Of a stretch of 64,000 nt of DNA, positions 40,010 through 51,700 are shown piece after piece (positions within the stretch are counted from its first letter, which is position 1; each line of letters opens with the position of its first letter). The stretch comes from Batillaria attramentaria (lineage: Eukaryota > Mollusca > Gastropoda > Batillariidae): positions 162,001 to 226,000 of the forward strand of contig JACVVK020000523.1 of assembly GCA_018292915.2 (NCBI GenBank). Reading direction: 5' to 3'. The notes beneath the pieces were generated by a model that saw nothing but the letters and a program-made list of their open reading frames with translations, made no database searches and was not told the origin of the DNA. A program made the translations under genes and the position numbers.

Positions 40010-40177
40010 GGTGGGTTGGGGTGGGGTGGGGTGGGTGGGTGGGTGTTTGGGTTAGTTAGTTAGTTATTTAGGGCTACGAGAGAAAGGCCAGCACGATATT
40101 TGGCCCCAGTCGGGATTCGAACTAACGACCCGAGTATTGGAAGTCCAACCCTCTACCATTCGGCTATCCCGGCTCTC
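40010..40177 (-). mobile_element. SINE-A head fused to a (TTAG)n tail of another family
   Basis: The tRNA-like head and body (GGCCAGCACGATATTTGGCC to GGCTATCCCGGCTC) are normal. The tail is instead GTTAGTTAGTTATTTAGGGCT, which is the 3' end of the small retroposed units at 3321 and 26263. Confidence 0.75.
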
Positions 40178-40861
40178 CAGTTATGTTTGGAAGATTTCGG
40201 TCGGCAGCTTGAGCATACTTATGCAAGAGTTAAAACTAAAAACCCAGCTCACTTCATTACTTAACTGGCATTTTAGTTAACCCAGCGTTCCGTTGCTCAC
40301 TCCCAATGTTGCCAGTGTGTGTGGGGGGGGGGGGGGGGGGCGGAGAGGGAGAGACGGGGGGTGGGGGGGGGTGCTACAACGCTTTTTGTTTCTAATTTGT
40401 TTCTGTAATTTACTTTCACTGCACACGGCACAGCAGAAAGAAATCGACTCATCTACTGATAAAAAACAACATAAATACCCTCTTCTCTAGCTGACAAGAA
40501 ATTTTCACTAAATCACCACCTTTCCTTCCACCTTCCACTGCCTCCTGCTAAAGTGCAAAAAAAAAAAAAATGCTGACACTTCATTCATTAAAAGGCCAAG
40601 ACGGTAACCCGGAATCTTCTAAACGTTGCGCGGTAACGTATCTGTGGTGGTAATCTCGCTCAGGTTACTCGCAGTAAACCTGGCACCATTTTGTCAGTGC
40701 CAGAAGTCAGCGCATGGCAAGAGTGTCACAGAACTCGAAGCACCACGGGACACCTTTCATCTGTCCGTGTAACTCTACTGGGACAATAGATAAAACGCTG
40801 CATAACTTCGGTCCCCACACGCAGACTATGCTGCATTTCTTTTCTTATGAAACGCTCGAAT

Positions 40862-41527
40862 TCCACGTGCGTAATGACACAAATTAAGCGTGGGGTCAGG
40901 TTTGGTGTTTATTTGCAGTGCCCTGTTTGGTGAGTGTGCTAGTCTGTAGTGATTTTTGTTGTCAGGAAAAAGCGTGATTTTCGTGATTTTTGTGTTGTGT
41001 GGGTCAAGGTGCATGCCAGGCGGTCGCAAAAAGAGGCAAGCTGCCAGTGAAGCTGAGACTTTTTGCACAGAGGCCGAGCACAAATGAGGCAGGCAGGCAG
41101 GCAGGCAGGCAGGCGGGTGGGCGGGTGGGAGTTTAACGTCCTTTTCCACCACATGCGGGTGATATCAAAGACGGGGCAACGATGAAAAAGCCTGCACAAT
41201 ATTTGGCCCCAGCCGGAGTTGGAACTCACGAACCGAGCTTTGGAAGTCCAACGCTCTACCATTCGGCCACCCCGGCTCCACGAGGCAAGCGGATTACAGT
41301 GAACTGACTCTCTGAGAGAAAGTAGACGTGCATTACTCCAGTGAGACCTGAGCGGAACGGAGACATTCAAATTTTTTAAACCCCTGTCACGTGCGTACCT
41401 TTGAATGATCTGTTCATGGTAGTAATTGTTTCTAGACTGAAGCATTTTTAGGGGTGACTATGATGCCTGAGGCTAATAGGGAATATAGGCATTTTGAGGC
41501 CCTGTGTATTTGTGTCTTTCGCCCACA
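40862..41527 (+). repeat. R1 copy carrying a nested SINE
   Basis: Its sequence matches 11772-12231 on either side of the SINE at 41092-41281. Apart from the SINE and a ~20-bp insertion just before it, the two R1 copies are collinear. Confidence 0.82.
41092..41281 (-). mobile_element. SINE-A copy nested in repeat family R1
   Basis: This is a minus-strand SINE with an (AGGC)n tail. It lies inside the R1 copy at 40862-41527, which continues on both sides. A short GAGGCA repeat (41086-41091, 41282-41287) is the likely target duplication. Confidence 0.87.
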
Positions 41528-42239
41528 GATCAACTTATATTTTGGAACAGCTGCGCTTGTACGCTCGAAACAGTCTGACTTTATGATATGTAGAGCTCTA
41601 AATGCGATGTCACTGTGCAGGCGTTTACATGGTACACGAAGTTAGACACAACAAAAAGAAACCAAGAACAATTTGTGAACACGAACGTCAGTGAAAGGAA
41701 ATGGGGCTTTAACTTGAATTGTTCTGACGACCACCGTGGGCATGCAATAGCAACGTGACCGGTCAATACCCGAACGATTAACTGACCAAAAAAAACCCTC
41801 TTCACTGTCGGAGGAATGCAGGCACATTTTGCTTCTTTTTTGCTGCACCCGCAGCTCGGCAACTCTTGCGTCATGAATACAAACCGGCAGAAAAGGACAA
41901 CCAGACAGATGCTCTTTTAGCAGTCGTCCTCTTTTCTTGGAGAGCGGAAAGGAAATGAGAGAGAGAGAGAGAGAGAATGGGGGTAAAAACCGAAGCGTGA
42001 TTGAGCACGCGGCTAATGCAGTTGGGGTTTAGCGAAAGGGTGAAAAACATCTTGAGCTTTTGAGCTGGGAAGGCTGAAGGAAGTTGCTCCCTGGCACGCT
42101 AACACTGGACGACAGGGGTAAAAGATGTCGAGCTAGCAGTTTTCTGTGGTGAAGTTGGTCTACTTTTTTTTTTAAGCCACCCAAAAGTTTGCTTGTGACT
42201 GTAGCCATTTTCACTAGTTAGACGTTGATTTCCAATCAA

Positions 42240-42364
42240 TCTTGGACGGGAGGGGGGGGGGGGGGTCGAATCCCGGATGGGGACAAATATTTGCGCTGGC
42301 ATTTTTCTCGTTGCCCCGTATGTGGTGAAAGAGGATGTTAAACTACCAAACTCTCACTCACCCA
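42240..42364 (+). mobile_element. SINE-A, 5'-truncated
   Basis: The B-box region GTCGAATCCCGGATGGGGAC is preceded by a G run that replaces the A-box half. The body has ACAAATATTTGCGCTGGC and a (CTCA)n tail. Confidence 0.8.
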
Positions 42365-45300
42365 TCTTTTTCTGGTGTGTGTGTGTGTGTGTGTGTGTGC
42401 TGTGGGGGAGGGGAGGGGAGGGGGGGGGTATTTCAGCTACATTAAGACACTCACTCACAGTCTATACTGACCACAAATGACTCGGTACACTCTTGAAAAG
42501 GCAAGAAACGGCAGGTTATAATTAAATTCAAGTTCAGTTCACAGTAGCAATACTCAGACACCCGACGCTCTCTTGGCCCTTCTACTGTACCTAAACTAAC
42601 ACATACACAATAACGCTGACACCTTCTTCCTCACTTTCTAAAACAGAAGGCTTGCTAAAAGACGTGTTGAAAACCTCTTCCAAAACCCAGAGGAGCAAAC
42701 TCCAATTACGCAGCGAAACGACCTCACCCGTTGTCCGCGTAGATACTCCCGCCTCTAGGCCCCTCAGATTATCAATACTTATCACCCTCTCTCAGACTGC
42801 TATCACGGCCGCTATTGGCTCAGGCTGCCAGCACCTCTGTCAATTTGCGGGAGTGGACAACTTGATTTCCCGTGACACAGATGACCCGCTAACGGCTTCT
42901 GTTCGACCAAGTCGATGGGTGTGGAGTGGAGCAAGTTGAAGAATAAGTGTGCCTGGTCTGTGTATGTGTATCCCCACCCATTCATCCAGTCGTTCCTTGT
43001 GCCAGTTTGAGGTTAGTTGCAATTCAAAGGGGTTGTGGCCGGGTCTATGCAACGTATGGCTTAGCAAATTCTGGTTCTTTCCCATGGAAAGTGTGGTGTG
43101 CATGGGCAGTAAGTTTATCAGACAGACAAAGTAATGAGCGATGGTATGAAGCTTCATGCTTTAAGGTCACTGCGCTGTTTTGGTGTGTCTGTATGTGTCT
43201 TTTGTGCTTGTTTGCAGCTAGTTAGCCGGCATTTTCGTTTGTTTGTCCATCATTTGAATATTTCATTTAAAAAGTTAACTGTACGTTGGCAACTGACGAA
43301 GTCTCCATCACTTCGAGAGCAGAAATAAAATAATTCACACTTCCCGACTACATTTATCGAATACTTACATTCAGTCTCTTAGACCAACTGAAGTAAGTAC
43401 CAAACACTACAAACCAATCTTAACATTTACACATCGAACACTTCAAGGCAAAATCAACCCTTTTACCAGTCCTTACGTGCTGAAAACAACTCTCTTGAAC
43501 TCATCCCACCAGTTTTAATGGCGAGTCTAGAATTCTAACCCGACGCGAGCAGGGTGTAAAAGTTCTCGTGATAACGGACAAGATACGCCACCAAAGCGAG
43601 CTCAGCCTGTTCAAGTTAGAGATGTTCTTGCTGTATCAGGTCCCGTACGTCTGCCGGTGGCTCCGCACTGACTAGAAGCCAAGGCGGAGAAGGGGCTGGC
43701 GGGGAGATTTAGTGAAGACCACGAGGATAAGCGGCGAGGAAAGAGGAGTAATTATGATGGAGGTGCAGGTAGACCTTGTGAGGGACAACAGTCAGGTGGC
43801 GAGACGTTGCACGGGGTTTGGGGGTAAATTATGGTTTGCGCGAACAGGTATTTTCTTGAAACACGGGGTCGTACACTGAGTTATGACGTGACGTTGTTAG
43901 CATTTTTGTTCACAGAGAGAGAGAGAGAAGGGGGGGGGGGGGGGTCGGGCCTACAAAATTAGGTCGGGAAACCTTCAATTATTATGACTAACTTTTTTGG
44001 CGATTGTTGGCATGCGACACATTTGAGCATGCACTGTTCAGTTTTCTTTTGCTGCTTGTGCATGCAGTAGATAGTCGGATTAAACTGCCTTCAAATTGCA
44101 TTGTGTGGTCACAAACCACACGAAAGAGAGAGAGAGAGAGGCTTACTTCAGACGCCTAGAAATATAGCCAGAATACTGGATGCAGTGCCTTACGAAGGGT
44201 TCAAAACCCTCCATTACATTTATTTTGCAAAGTTGCACTTAAATATCCATATGCGGAAAAACATTCTGTGTTGGAAAAGGGGCAGAATGATCTATCTGCA
44301 TGAGCGTATAATGAGCTGTACCGTGCACAGACAACAGGAATTGCCGCAGGAATGAAGCAGAAAACACTAGCAAACCGTAAGACACTTCGAGCATTTTTCT
44401 TAAGCATCTACAACCTATGTCCCTATGGTCAAACCATCACCACGTCCGACATCAAAGTGCAGACAACAGACAAGAGATCTGGACACCAAACCATAAATCA
44501 TCACCCGGCAGACACTTGACGGCACGACCTGATCATCAACTCCGTGGAAAAGGTGCAGGCAAACAACCACGACGAAGAATTCCCCCGCACTGCCCGTGAA
44601 ACAGGAAGTCCATCAACATGTCGATGCATATAATCATATAGAATATGAATCTAAGTGGACGCGATGAAGGAAGCTTCTCTGGCGCGCGTCTACCTCGGAG
44701 ACGCCACTTCTACGACAGATACCAGCTCTCGATTCCAGTATGTCCATAGCGAAGACGTAAAAGCGCCGCCGAGACAATGTGGTTGATATGCCTCCCTGGC
44801 GACTGTTGAATAAGTTAAATCAGCTTGATACGCACAGCTTGCCTCCATCATGTCCATGTCAAGCAGATACTACAGCCGTGTGGCACGATTATGGCCACTA
44901 CCGCTCAGGAAAGAAACTGAGCTGCTACCCAACGAGATTCTCTCCATCGGTGCGCGACGTACGATGCGATGTGATTGTGTGTCTTTGAGACTGTGATAGA
45001 AAGTAAGTGAGAGAAAGTAAACCCAGAAAGCTCTGCTAGCATTTCCTGTTTGACAATAATTCTGGTAGGCTGGTGCCGTAGTCAAGACACGAGCATCCCC
45101 TGATCGGCACGGGGCCTTCACAGACAGTGGTAAGTGGCGTGTGTGTCTCTGTGAAACTCGTTAGACAGCCTCGCCAGGTAGAAAGTGCCTGAGACTCGCC
45201 GCCGTCCACCAGATGCCCGGCGAAGAAGCCTCTCAGACATATCCACGGTCCGAGCATACCTGGCGGGTCAGTTTGAGTGACTGCCGACCTGACGGTCCAT

Positions 45301-45594
45301 CCTCTTCCGTTGATAACCACTGGCCGAGAGAAGCCACAGGTAGGCGAAACGGGAGGCATTGCATGCACAGAGAGAAATGGAAATGTCCGTTTGCACCTTC
45401 CGCGCGGTCCGTCTTGAACGCCGGTGAAAAATGTAGTTTTGTGATTGGACATGTGGCGAAAATGGTGCTGGAACCAGACTGCGGAGACGTCGGCGCTGTG
45501 GTGAGAAAAATGACTTGTGGAAACTGCTCACAGCCGAGTAAGAGAAGTTGGTTGGTTCAGCGGTTGGGAGTTTGACATTCTCCTTTACACAGGG

Positions 45595-45595
45595 T

Positions 45596-45660
<65 letters not shown>
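45595..45660. repeat. (GT)n microsatellite
   Basis: About 62 bp of GT bordering the degenerate SINE-like segment. Confidence 0.97.
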
Positions 45661-45662
<2 letters not shown>

Positions 45663-45760
45663 GGGGGGGGAACGTAAAAAAAAGCCAGCACTATGTTTTT
45701 TTCACGTCCGGTTGTGAATCGAACTCTACCGGATCAAATGCCTGTCCTACCCCCCCCCCC
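45661..45760 (-). mobile_element. Degenerate SINE-A relative
   Basis: AAAAGCCAGCACTATG and GTGAATCGAACTCTAC keep the SINE-A order, but the rest is poorly matched. It is bordered by a (GT)n and a poly-C tract. Confidence 0.45.
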
Positions 45761-47361
45761 CCCCTTTCTCTCCTAACCCCAGTCACGTGGCTCTAGGTCG
45801 AGGACAAAGTCAAGAGTTTATCACTGGCGTGATTCACAAGTTACTCCCCTCCCCTCCCTCACCTTTTGGAACAACAACAGCAGCAACAACAAATACTTTA
45901 CCGCATGTACTCCAATAAAAACGTCTTCTTGTTACCGCCTAAGTTGATTTGACAGGAATCCTATAAGTCAAACTAATTAAAAATCTTCATAGCGCTCACA
46001 CACCACCGCTGCGGTGTAAAAGGATATTTACCAAACATCCACTCACCCTAAACATCGAGTGTTGTCTAGACCTGCCGCACTTAAAAATGTTACCGATTTT
46101 TATTACAGATGCAAAGTGTATCAGGCTTGACATAAAATTGTTAGAAACAAAGATAGCGTTGATGATAATGGCTAAAGAAGAAGTAGATAGGCGGGTTTTA
46201 TTGTTGTATCTGAAGGAAAAACCATGACAGTCAACGAATGAGCATTATTAGAAAGCAGCAAAAACTGCACCAGCTGGAATTTTTATCTCTCTTGCGTAAC
46301 TTAGACCGACACGACGTTGGAGCCGTATGTGGCTGGGGGGAGCCAGCAAAATGCGGCTTTTGGTTTACTTTAACACGGGCAAAAGCAGAATTTAAAAGCC
46401 GATTCGTGTCCGATAGAGAGCTAGACTTTCCCGAAATAACTCGCTGTGGGACAGACATGCACCAAAAATGGGAAAGCAGACACCGAATGCATCAGCCATT
46501 ACTAGTTATTAGGGCTAAGCCTTGTTTTCAGAGGAGTAGGGTCGTGAACATGAAGGGAGGGGGTGGGGGGACGTAAATGGCCTGCAATTTGTCATCACAG
46601 TTTATAGAGACCTGGGGGGACCGTTACCTAAGACAAACGACTCATTTTGCCGTCCCAGCAGACTCGCCGCGTGGCTTTGGCTGCTATTTTGCGCCGATCT
46701 GATCTTCTTTCGCCTCTTCGACAGCAGCCATTTTCCCCTGCGTTTTCCTTATTCCATGGCTGTTGGCGGAAAGTCTAAAAACCATCCGTCATCAAGCGAT
46801 AGTCATCTGAGCGCATGGCTCGTCTGATTACGACCATTAGTCATTTTGTCTCATCAAACCCATCTCCCTACGTAGTTTTGGTGCTTTCACTGACGCTTCC
46901 CATCCGTCAAAGTCATCAGAGTGGATTTTTTTCTTAGCAGGAGGATTCTGACTGACTCTGACCGCAGACCTGTCTCTGCAGAAAACCCAATATTTGTTCT
47001 AGTTATATCATCAAGTTCTCTCCGGTGACGGCTGAAGTCCAGTAAAGCTTTGGTTCATCGATGATCAGGTTAACGTCGGTTATGTTTAACTCTCTGGCTG
47101 AGCTTGCTTTTTGTTGAATAACTCCTGTGACAGCAACTGGCTGTCAGCGTCCAACAACCAACACAGCTAATAACTGTGTCTGCGTGTGTTTCGGTCAATC
47201 GGAAGATTGGTACAAATAAGCAGCAGTAAATGTGCTAAATTACCACGAGGCGAGACAACCGTAAACACTGAATAACCGAATCTGAAATTAAGAATATTTG
47301 GGGCATTTCACCACAGCGGACTGGAAGTGATTTCAGGATTGTAGCACAGACCATTAGCAAC

Positions 47362-47785
47362 AAATAATAATAATAATAATTATTTCTTTATATATAGCGC
47401 TGTAATCTACTTATAAGGCAGTTCTAAGCGCTAAAAGTTCAGGAAAAGGTACAGATAAAAGTCACGGTTCAGGGCCAGGGCAACTGCATGTATGGTACTT
47501 AATAAGGAGATGGAGAAAGACGGAGGCAGATTAGACGGTGCTTTGAGATGAAAACAGGTAGGTTTTTAGATTTGTTTTGAAGGTTTCAAGGGAGGTTGGC
47601 TGGCGGAGCGAAAGAGGCAGGGAATTCCAGGCTTTTGGACCAGCGTAGGAGAAGGCTCGAGAGCCAACAGAAGAAAGTTTAGTACGTGGGATTCTGAATA
47701 TCAGAGTATCGGATGAAGACCGGAGGGAACGTGACGGAGTGTAGAGTTCCAACAAATGAGACAGGTAGAGGGGTGACCAGTCTTA
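47362..47785 (-). mobile_element. LINE 3' end (CR1/L2/Rex1-like), 5'-truncated
   Basis: The frame at 47531-47782 encodes the C-terminus of a non-LTR reverse transcriptase: LYLSHLLELYTPSRSLRSS, then SRAFSYAGPKAWNSLPLSLR and SLETFKTNLKTYLF before a stop. This is the conserved terminal motif of CR1/L2/Jockey-type elements. After the stop comes a ~150-bp 3' UTR with an AGCGC...GCGCT hairpin and a (TTA)n tail (47363-47382 on the plus strand). The element is broken at its 5' side near 47785, 25 bp before the neighbouring inverted-repeat element. It is too short to be active. Confidence 0.85.
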
Positions 47786-47810
47786 CTTAATCATAAGCGT
47801 TCAGTGTACA

Positions 47811-48210
47811 CAGGGGCGCCGGAAGATGTTGGGGGGAGGGGGGGGCAGAATCTCAGAGGGGGGTACCGCCAGAGCCAGTGAAAGGAAGGACGTTGCCCGG
47901 AGAAAGTGAAAAGCGGGGGGGGGGGGGGGGGGGGGGAGTGATTATCAGACGCCTTTCTGCGAAGTCGTTTTGATATTTCATGCAAGGGCTAAACTGAGTT
48001 CTCTGTTGGGTGGGATGAGGGAGAGAGCAGGAAGAGGGGGAGGGGGGGGAAGGGAGGGGGGGCAAGACCATGGCTTTGCCCCCCCCCCCTCTGGCCATAG
48101 TCACCTGATTTTCCAGGGGGGGGCAAAAAGATACTCTTGCCCCCCCTGCTTGGGTACAGGGGGGGGCAGCTGCCCCCCCCCGCCCCCCCCCCCCGGTTCC
48201 GGCGCCCCTG
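47811..48210. mobile_element. 400-bp inverted-terminus element (MITE-like)
   Basis: The perfect 14-bp termini are CAGGGGCGCCGGAA and TTCCGGCGCCCCTG. GTACA flanks both sides (47806-47810, 48211-48215). CAGGGGCG-type termini are common in hAT-like non-autonomous elements, but those have 8-bp duplications, so the superfamily is uncertain. The interior is rich in long G and C runs and has no coding potential. Confidence 0.75.
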
Positions 48211-49515
48211 GTACAGTGTAACCGTTCCCATGTTTTGACTTGAATCCGGACTGTACACGCTCTCAGTCCTTCTGCCATCCACAATAACCGACCTTACACC
48301 TCATCACACAGTCTCAAAGGAAATCTGGCTTTTCAAAGCAAAGCCAATGGTAGCTTCCAATAATTTCTCGCTTTACGTAAAAGCGGCCCTGACACCCTCT
48401 TTCATCTGCATGCAGTTCTCTTTACCCTTACAGAACCTGCAGACCCATGGATGTTGTGTCTTTGGGCTGTCTGCGTTGGCGACTGACTACTCCTACGCTG
48501 GACAAGAAAGAGGAAAGCATCAGGCCCTCATCCTAGACAGTGATTAAAAGCCCGTTTCTGCACATCCAGCCACTAAGTAACGCCTGATCATCAGCCCCAA
48601 CACCCACTCAAAACGCCGACTGAAACCTACAGTGCAGCAGAGGGCAAGAAAAACAACCAAAACTCACTACTCCCCTTCACTTGCATGCGCCTTGCAGTTC
48701 ACATCAACGTCATCGCAAAGCCATTTTTCACTCTCTCTCCCATCCCGGGTGCATATTTCAAGCAGTCAAGCAGGTCTGAGTAGAGCAAGGTGTGGAGCAA
48801 AGGGCTACACAAGTCCGGAGATGGATGGGTAGGGTCGTAATTATGAACACAGTTACCCACTGCCACGATGATGCATGCGCTTGTTTTCTGTTGCAGTCAC
48901 AAGAGCCCGCGTTTACGACAATTCCGACCCCCAGAAACATGAAGGTATGCACGGCAGGCAGGTCGTCTGCCCCGTTCCGTTACCCGTTTATTGTGCAAGA
49001 TGTATGGAGGAAGTTCTGCCACGCTACTTAGCTGGAGAACAAACTGAGCTCTGTGAGGCTAGGGTTTTCTTTTTTATGGCTCAACCAGCCTGCTCGCATC
49101 AGGCACCTTAAAAGAGCTAGATCAATCAAGACCGGAGCCAAATTTGGGCGCCATCTTTACTGAGGGAAAACTTGTGCAGCACTTTAGTTTTACGGTGGGA
49201 ATTCTGGGGCAATCCCTTTCGCAGTTCAACCACCACTGAGCCGGCAAAATTGGAAAACCCACTTGTACGGGGGAAAAAATGCTCCCTTGTACAACACCGT
49301 TCAAGCGAGAGTGCAACTCCAGCGAAACACTGCGGGAGGCCGCATTCGCAACAACGACCATTTTCACCGAATTGACAGTTTCTGGAATGTACGTACATAA
49401 AAAATGTTGGGTTTTTTTTGTTTTGTTTTTGTTTTTTTTAACTCAGAACTACTACGTACGCAATATGTTTGTAACAACGATGCCTGTGCGGTCTCCCAGT
49501 CTTATCCACTCTACG

Positions 49516-49985
49516 TTGATCATTGGTTGCTATACAATCAGTGTCCCTTGATCGCTATACAATGCAATGACCAGTGGCCGCTTTGCCATGACCAGTGGCC
49601 GCTTTACAAAGACCGGTGACGGCTTTACAATGACCAATGGCCGCTTTGCCATGACCAGAGGTCGATACACAATGACGGTGGCCGTTTTACAATGACGGTG
49701 GCCGTTTTACAATGACTCGACCAGTGGCCGCTTTGCAATGACCAGTAGCCACTTTCACATGACCAGTGGCCGCTTTACAATGATCGGTGACGGCTTTACA
49801 ATGACCAATGGCCGCTTTGCCATGACCAGAAGTCGCTATACAATGACGGTGGCCGTTTTACAATGACCAGTGGCCGCTTTGCTATGACCAGTAGCCGCTT
49901 TGCCATGACCAGTAGCCGCTTTCACATGACCAGTGGTCGCTATACAATGAAAGTTGCCGTTTTACAATGACCAGCGGTCGTTTTG
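49516..49985 (+). repeat. 21-bp minisatellite with a ~171-bp higher-order period
   Basis: The unit is approximately ATGACCAGTGGCCGCTTTACA. About 22 copies are present, some shortened to 17 bp (ACGGTGGCCGTTTTACA). A block of about eight variants starting at 49591 recurs at 49762 in the same order. Confidence 0.92.
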
Positions 49986-51341
49986 AACGGTTCAAAGTTT
50001 TAGTACAAACCATACTGTGATGCAAACCGGCACTGAAACAGTCAAACCGCCGCATAATCAAAAGCTAAGCACTGGAAAACACCGCCATTCGCCACCTTGT
50101 CATTATTCTGGCAAAGTAACAAGATTCAGTGCAAACCCTTTACTGACGAGTACATGATGCCTCTTCCTCTGACTAATAAAGCGGTCTGTATACGTACTGA
50201 TACGACGCGACGATGAAAAGCGTAAATGTCAAACATCGTATCAAACCTCCTCTAGCCAATCACAATCGTTTCAGCAACCATAACCAACAGCTGCGTCTGG
50301 GAAGGCGAACTAGACTCCGTGGCAGCGTCTCAAGGATCATTCGTTAAGTACATGCTGCTTTTTATGTTAAAGGCTTGTCTGGATTAGCTTGTCAGAACTG
50401 AATTGCAAGAAACAAGGTCGTGTTTTTAACGGTTGTCTGTATGAGTTCCTCGCTACACAAATCACCACAGTCTTTTACAGAGCGGAAATTTAAGAGGCTT
50501 CACCCGTGCAAGATGTCCTGCGCAGACAAGATTAACATCCCGGGCCATCTGCTCAGCCTTTCCGAATGCATGTATCACTCGGCCATATCAACACAAAACC
50601 CACCTCCATTTTTTCGGTATCTCTTCACACCGCATGACAGACCATGCCGTACGTACTAGCGAGTTCATACGACCCAGGTCCAAAAACGCTTGGTAATTAC
50701 ACGCACTCAATTTCAGATTTCTCAGGTGAGCGACAGAAACACCAAGCAAGCAGGTAAAAATCTGGACCAGCCGACTAGAACTCATTCTCATCAGTCCTTA
50801 ACCCTATCCCTCTCCCCCTCCCTTCCCCTCCCCTAGACTCCCTCTCTATCCCCAGCACACGATCAAGCCTCGGCTTCCGATGTGCAGCAAGCGTGTCCTG
50901 TAAATGATGCTTCGCGACGAAAAACAAGCCGGGGGCCCGGGCAATGATGAGTATCAGCCACAAAAACAAGCAACATCTGAAGCCGTCTGGCAGATCCCTG
51001 GCGTAGGAGGAGGTAGGACAATTACTCCAAGGGATCGCTGCTCGAAACATCTGTTCCATACCTGCCCGTGTGAGTTCATCTGGGAGGGCGGGAAATATAT
51101 CAAGGTAATTCTAGGGGCTGAGTGACGAAACTCGGCTAGGTAAACCGGATGAGTATTTTTTTTAAAAGGTAATTTTTTTGGATTTTTTTTTTACCTTAAG
51201 ACGTATGCAGTGCGAATCGGACAGATAATATGGTCTGGGGTAAGCATTTTTTAAAGGATTGTTTGATCTGATAAGACAGGAAATTGGGAGGGGCATGTGG
51301 GGGAGGGGGGGGGGGGCATGGCTTGGGGCAGGGGGAGAGAG

Positions 51342-51700
51342 GAGACTGGATCTAGTATGGTTACTCTCCATGGTTTACCACAGACAGAGAGAGCTCTAGA
51401 GAGAGAGAGAGAGAGAGGGGGGGGGGGGGAGAAAGTTGCAGTTTTACAGGCAGCATATCAGGACAGTCCGCCTAAAGACAAATAGGGGAGGTCTGCTTGC
51501 AAGTTCACAAGACTAACATGGCGCTTGGGGAGAAGGGGGTGGGGAGGGAGGAGGCTGGATCTAGTATGCTTACTCTCCATGGTTCACCAGAGAGAGAGAG
51601 AGAGAGTTGCAGTTTTACAGGCAGTGTATCAGGACAGTCCGCCTAAAGACAAATAAGGGAGGTCTGTTTGCAAGCTCACAAGACAAACATGGCGCTTGGA
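51342..51700 (+). repeat. Tandem duplication, ~209-bp period
   Basis: 51342-51530 and 51551-51700 share CTGGATCTAGTATG, TTGCAGTTTTACAGGCAG, CAGGACAGTCCGCCTAAAGA and ACATGGCGCTTGG. The copies differ mainly in the length of the internal (GA)n and G tracts. Confidence 0.88.

Noticed and set aside
47811..48210. Proline/glycine-rich frames through the G and C runs
   Set aside because: Low-complexity homopolymer translation within a non-coding inverted-repeat element.
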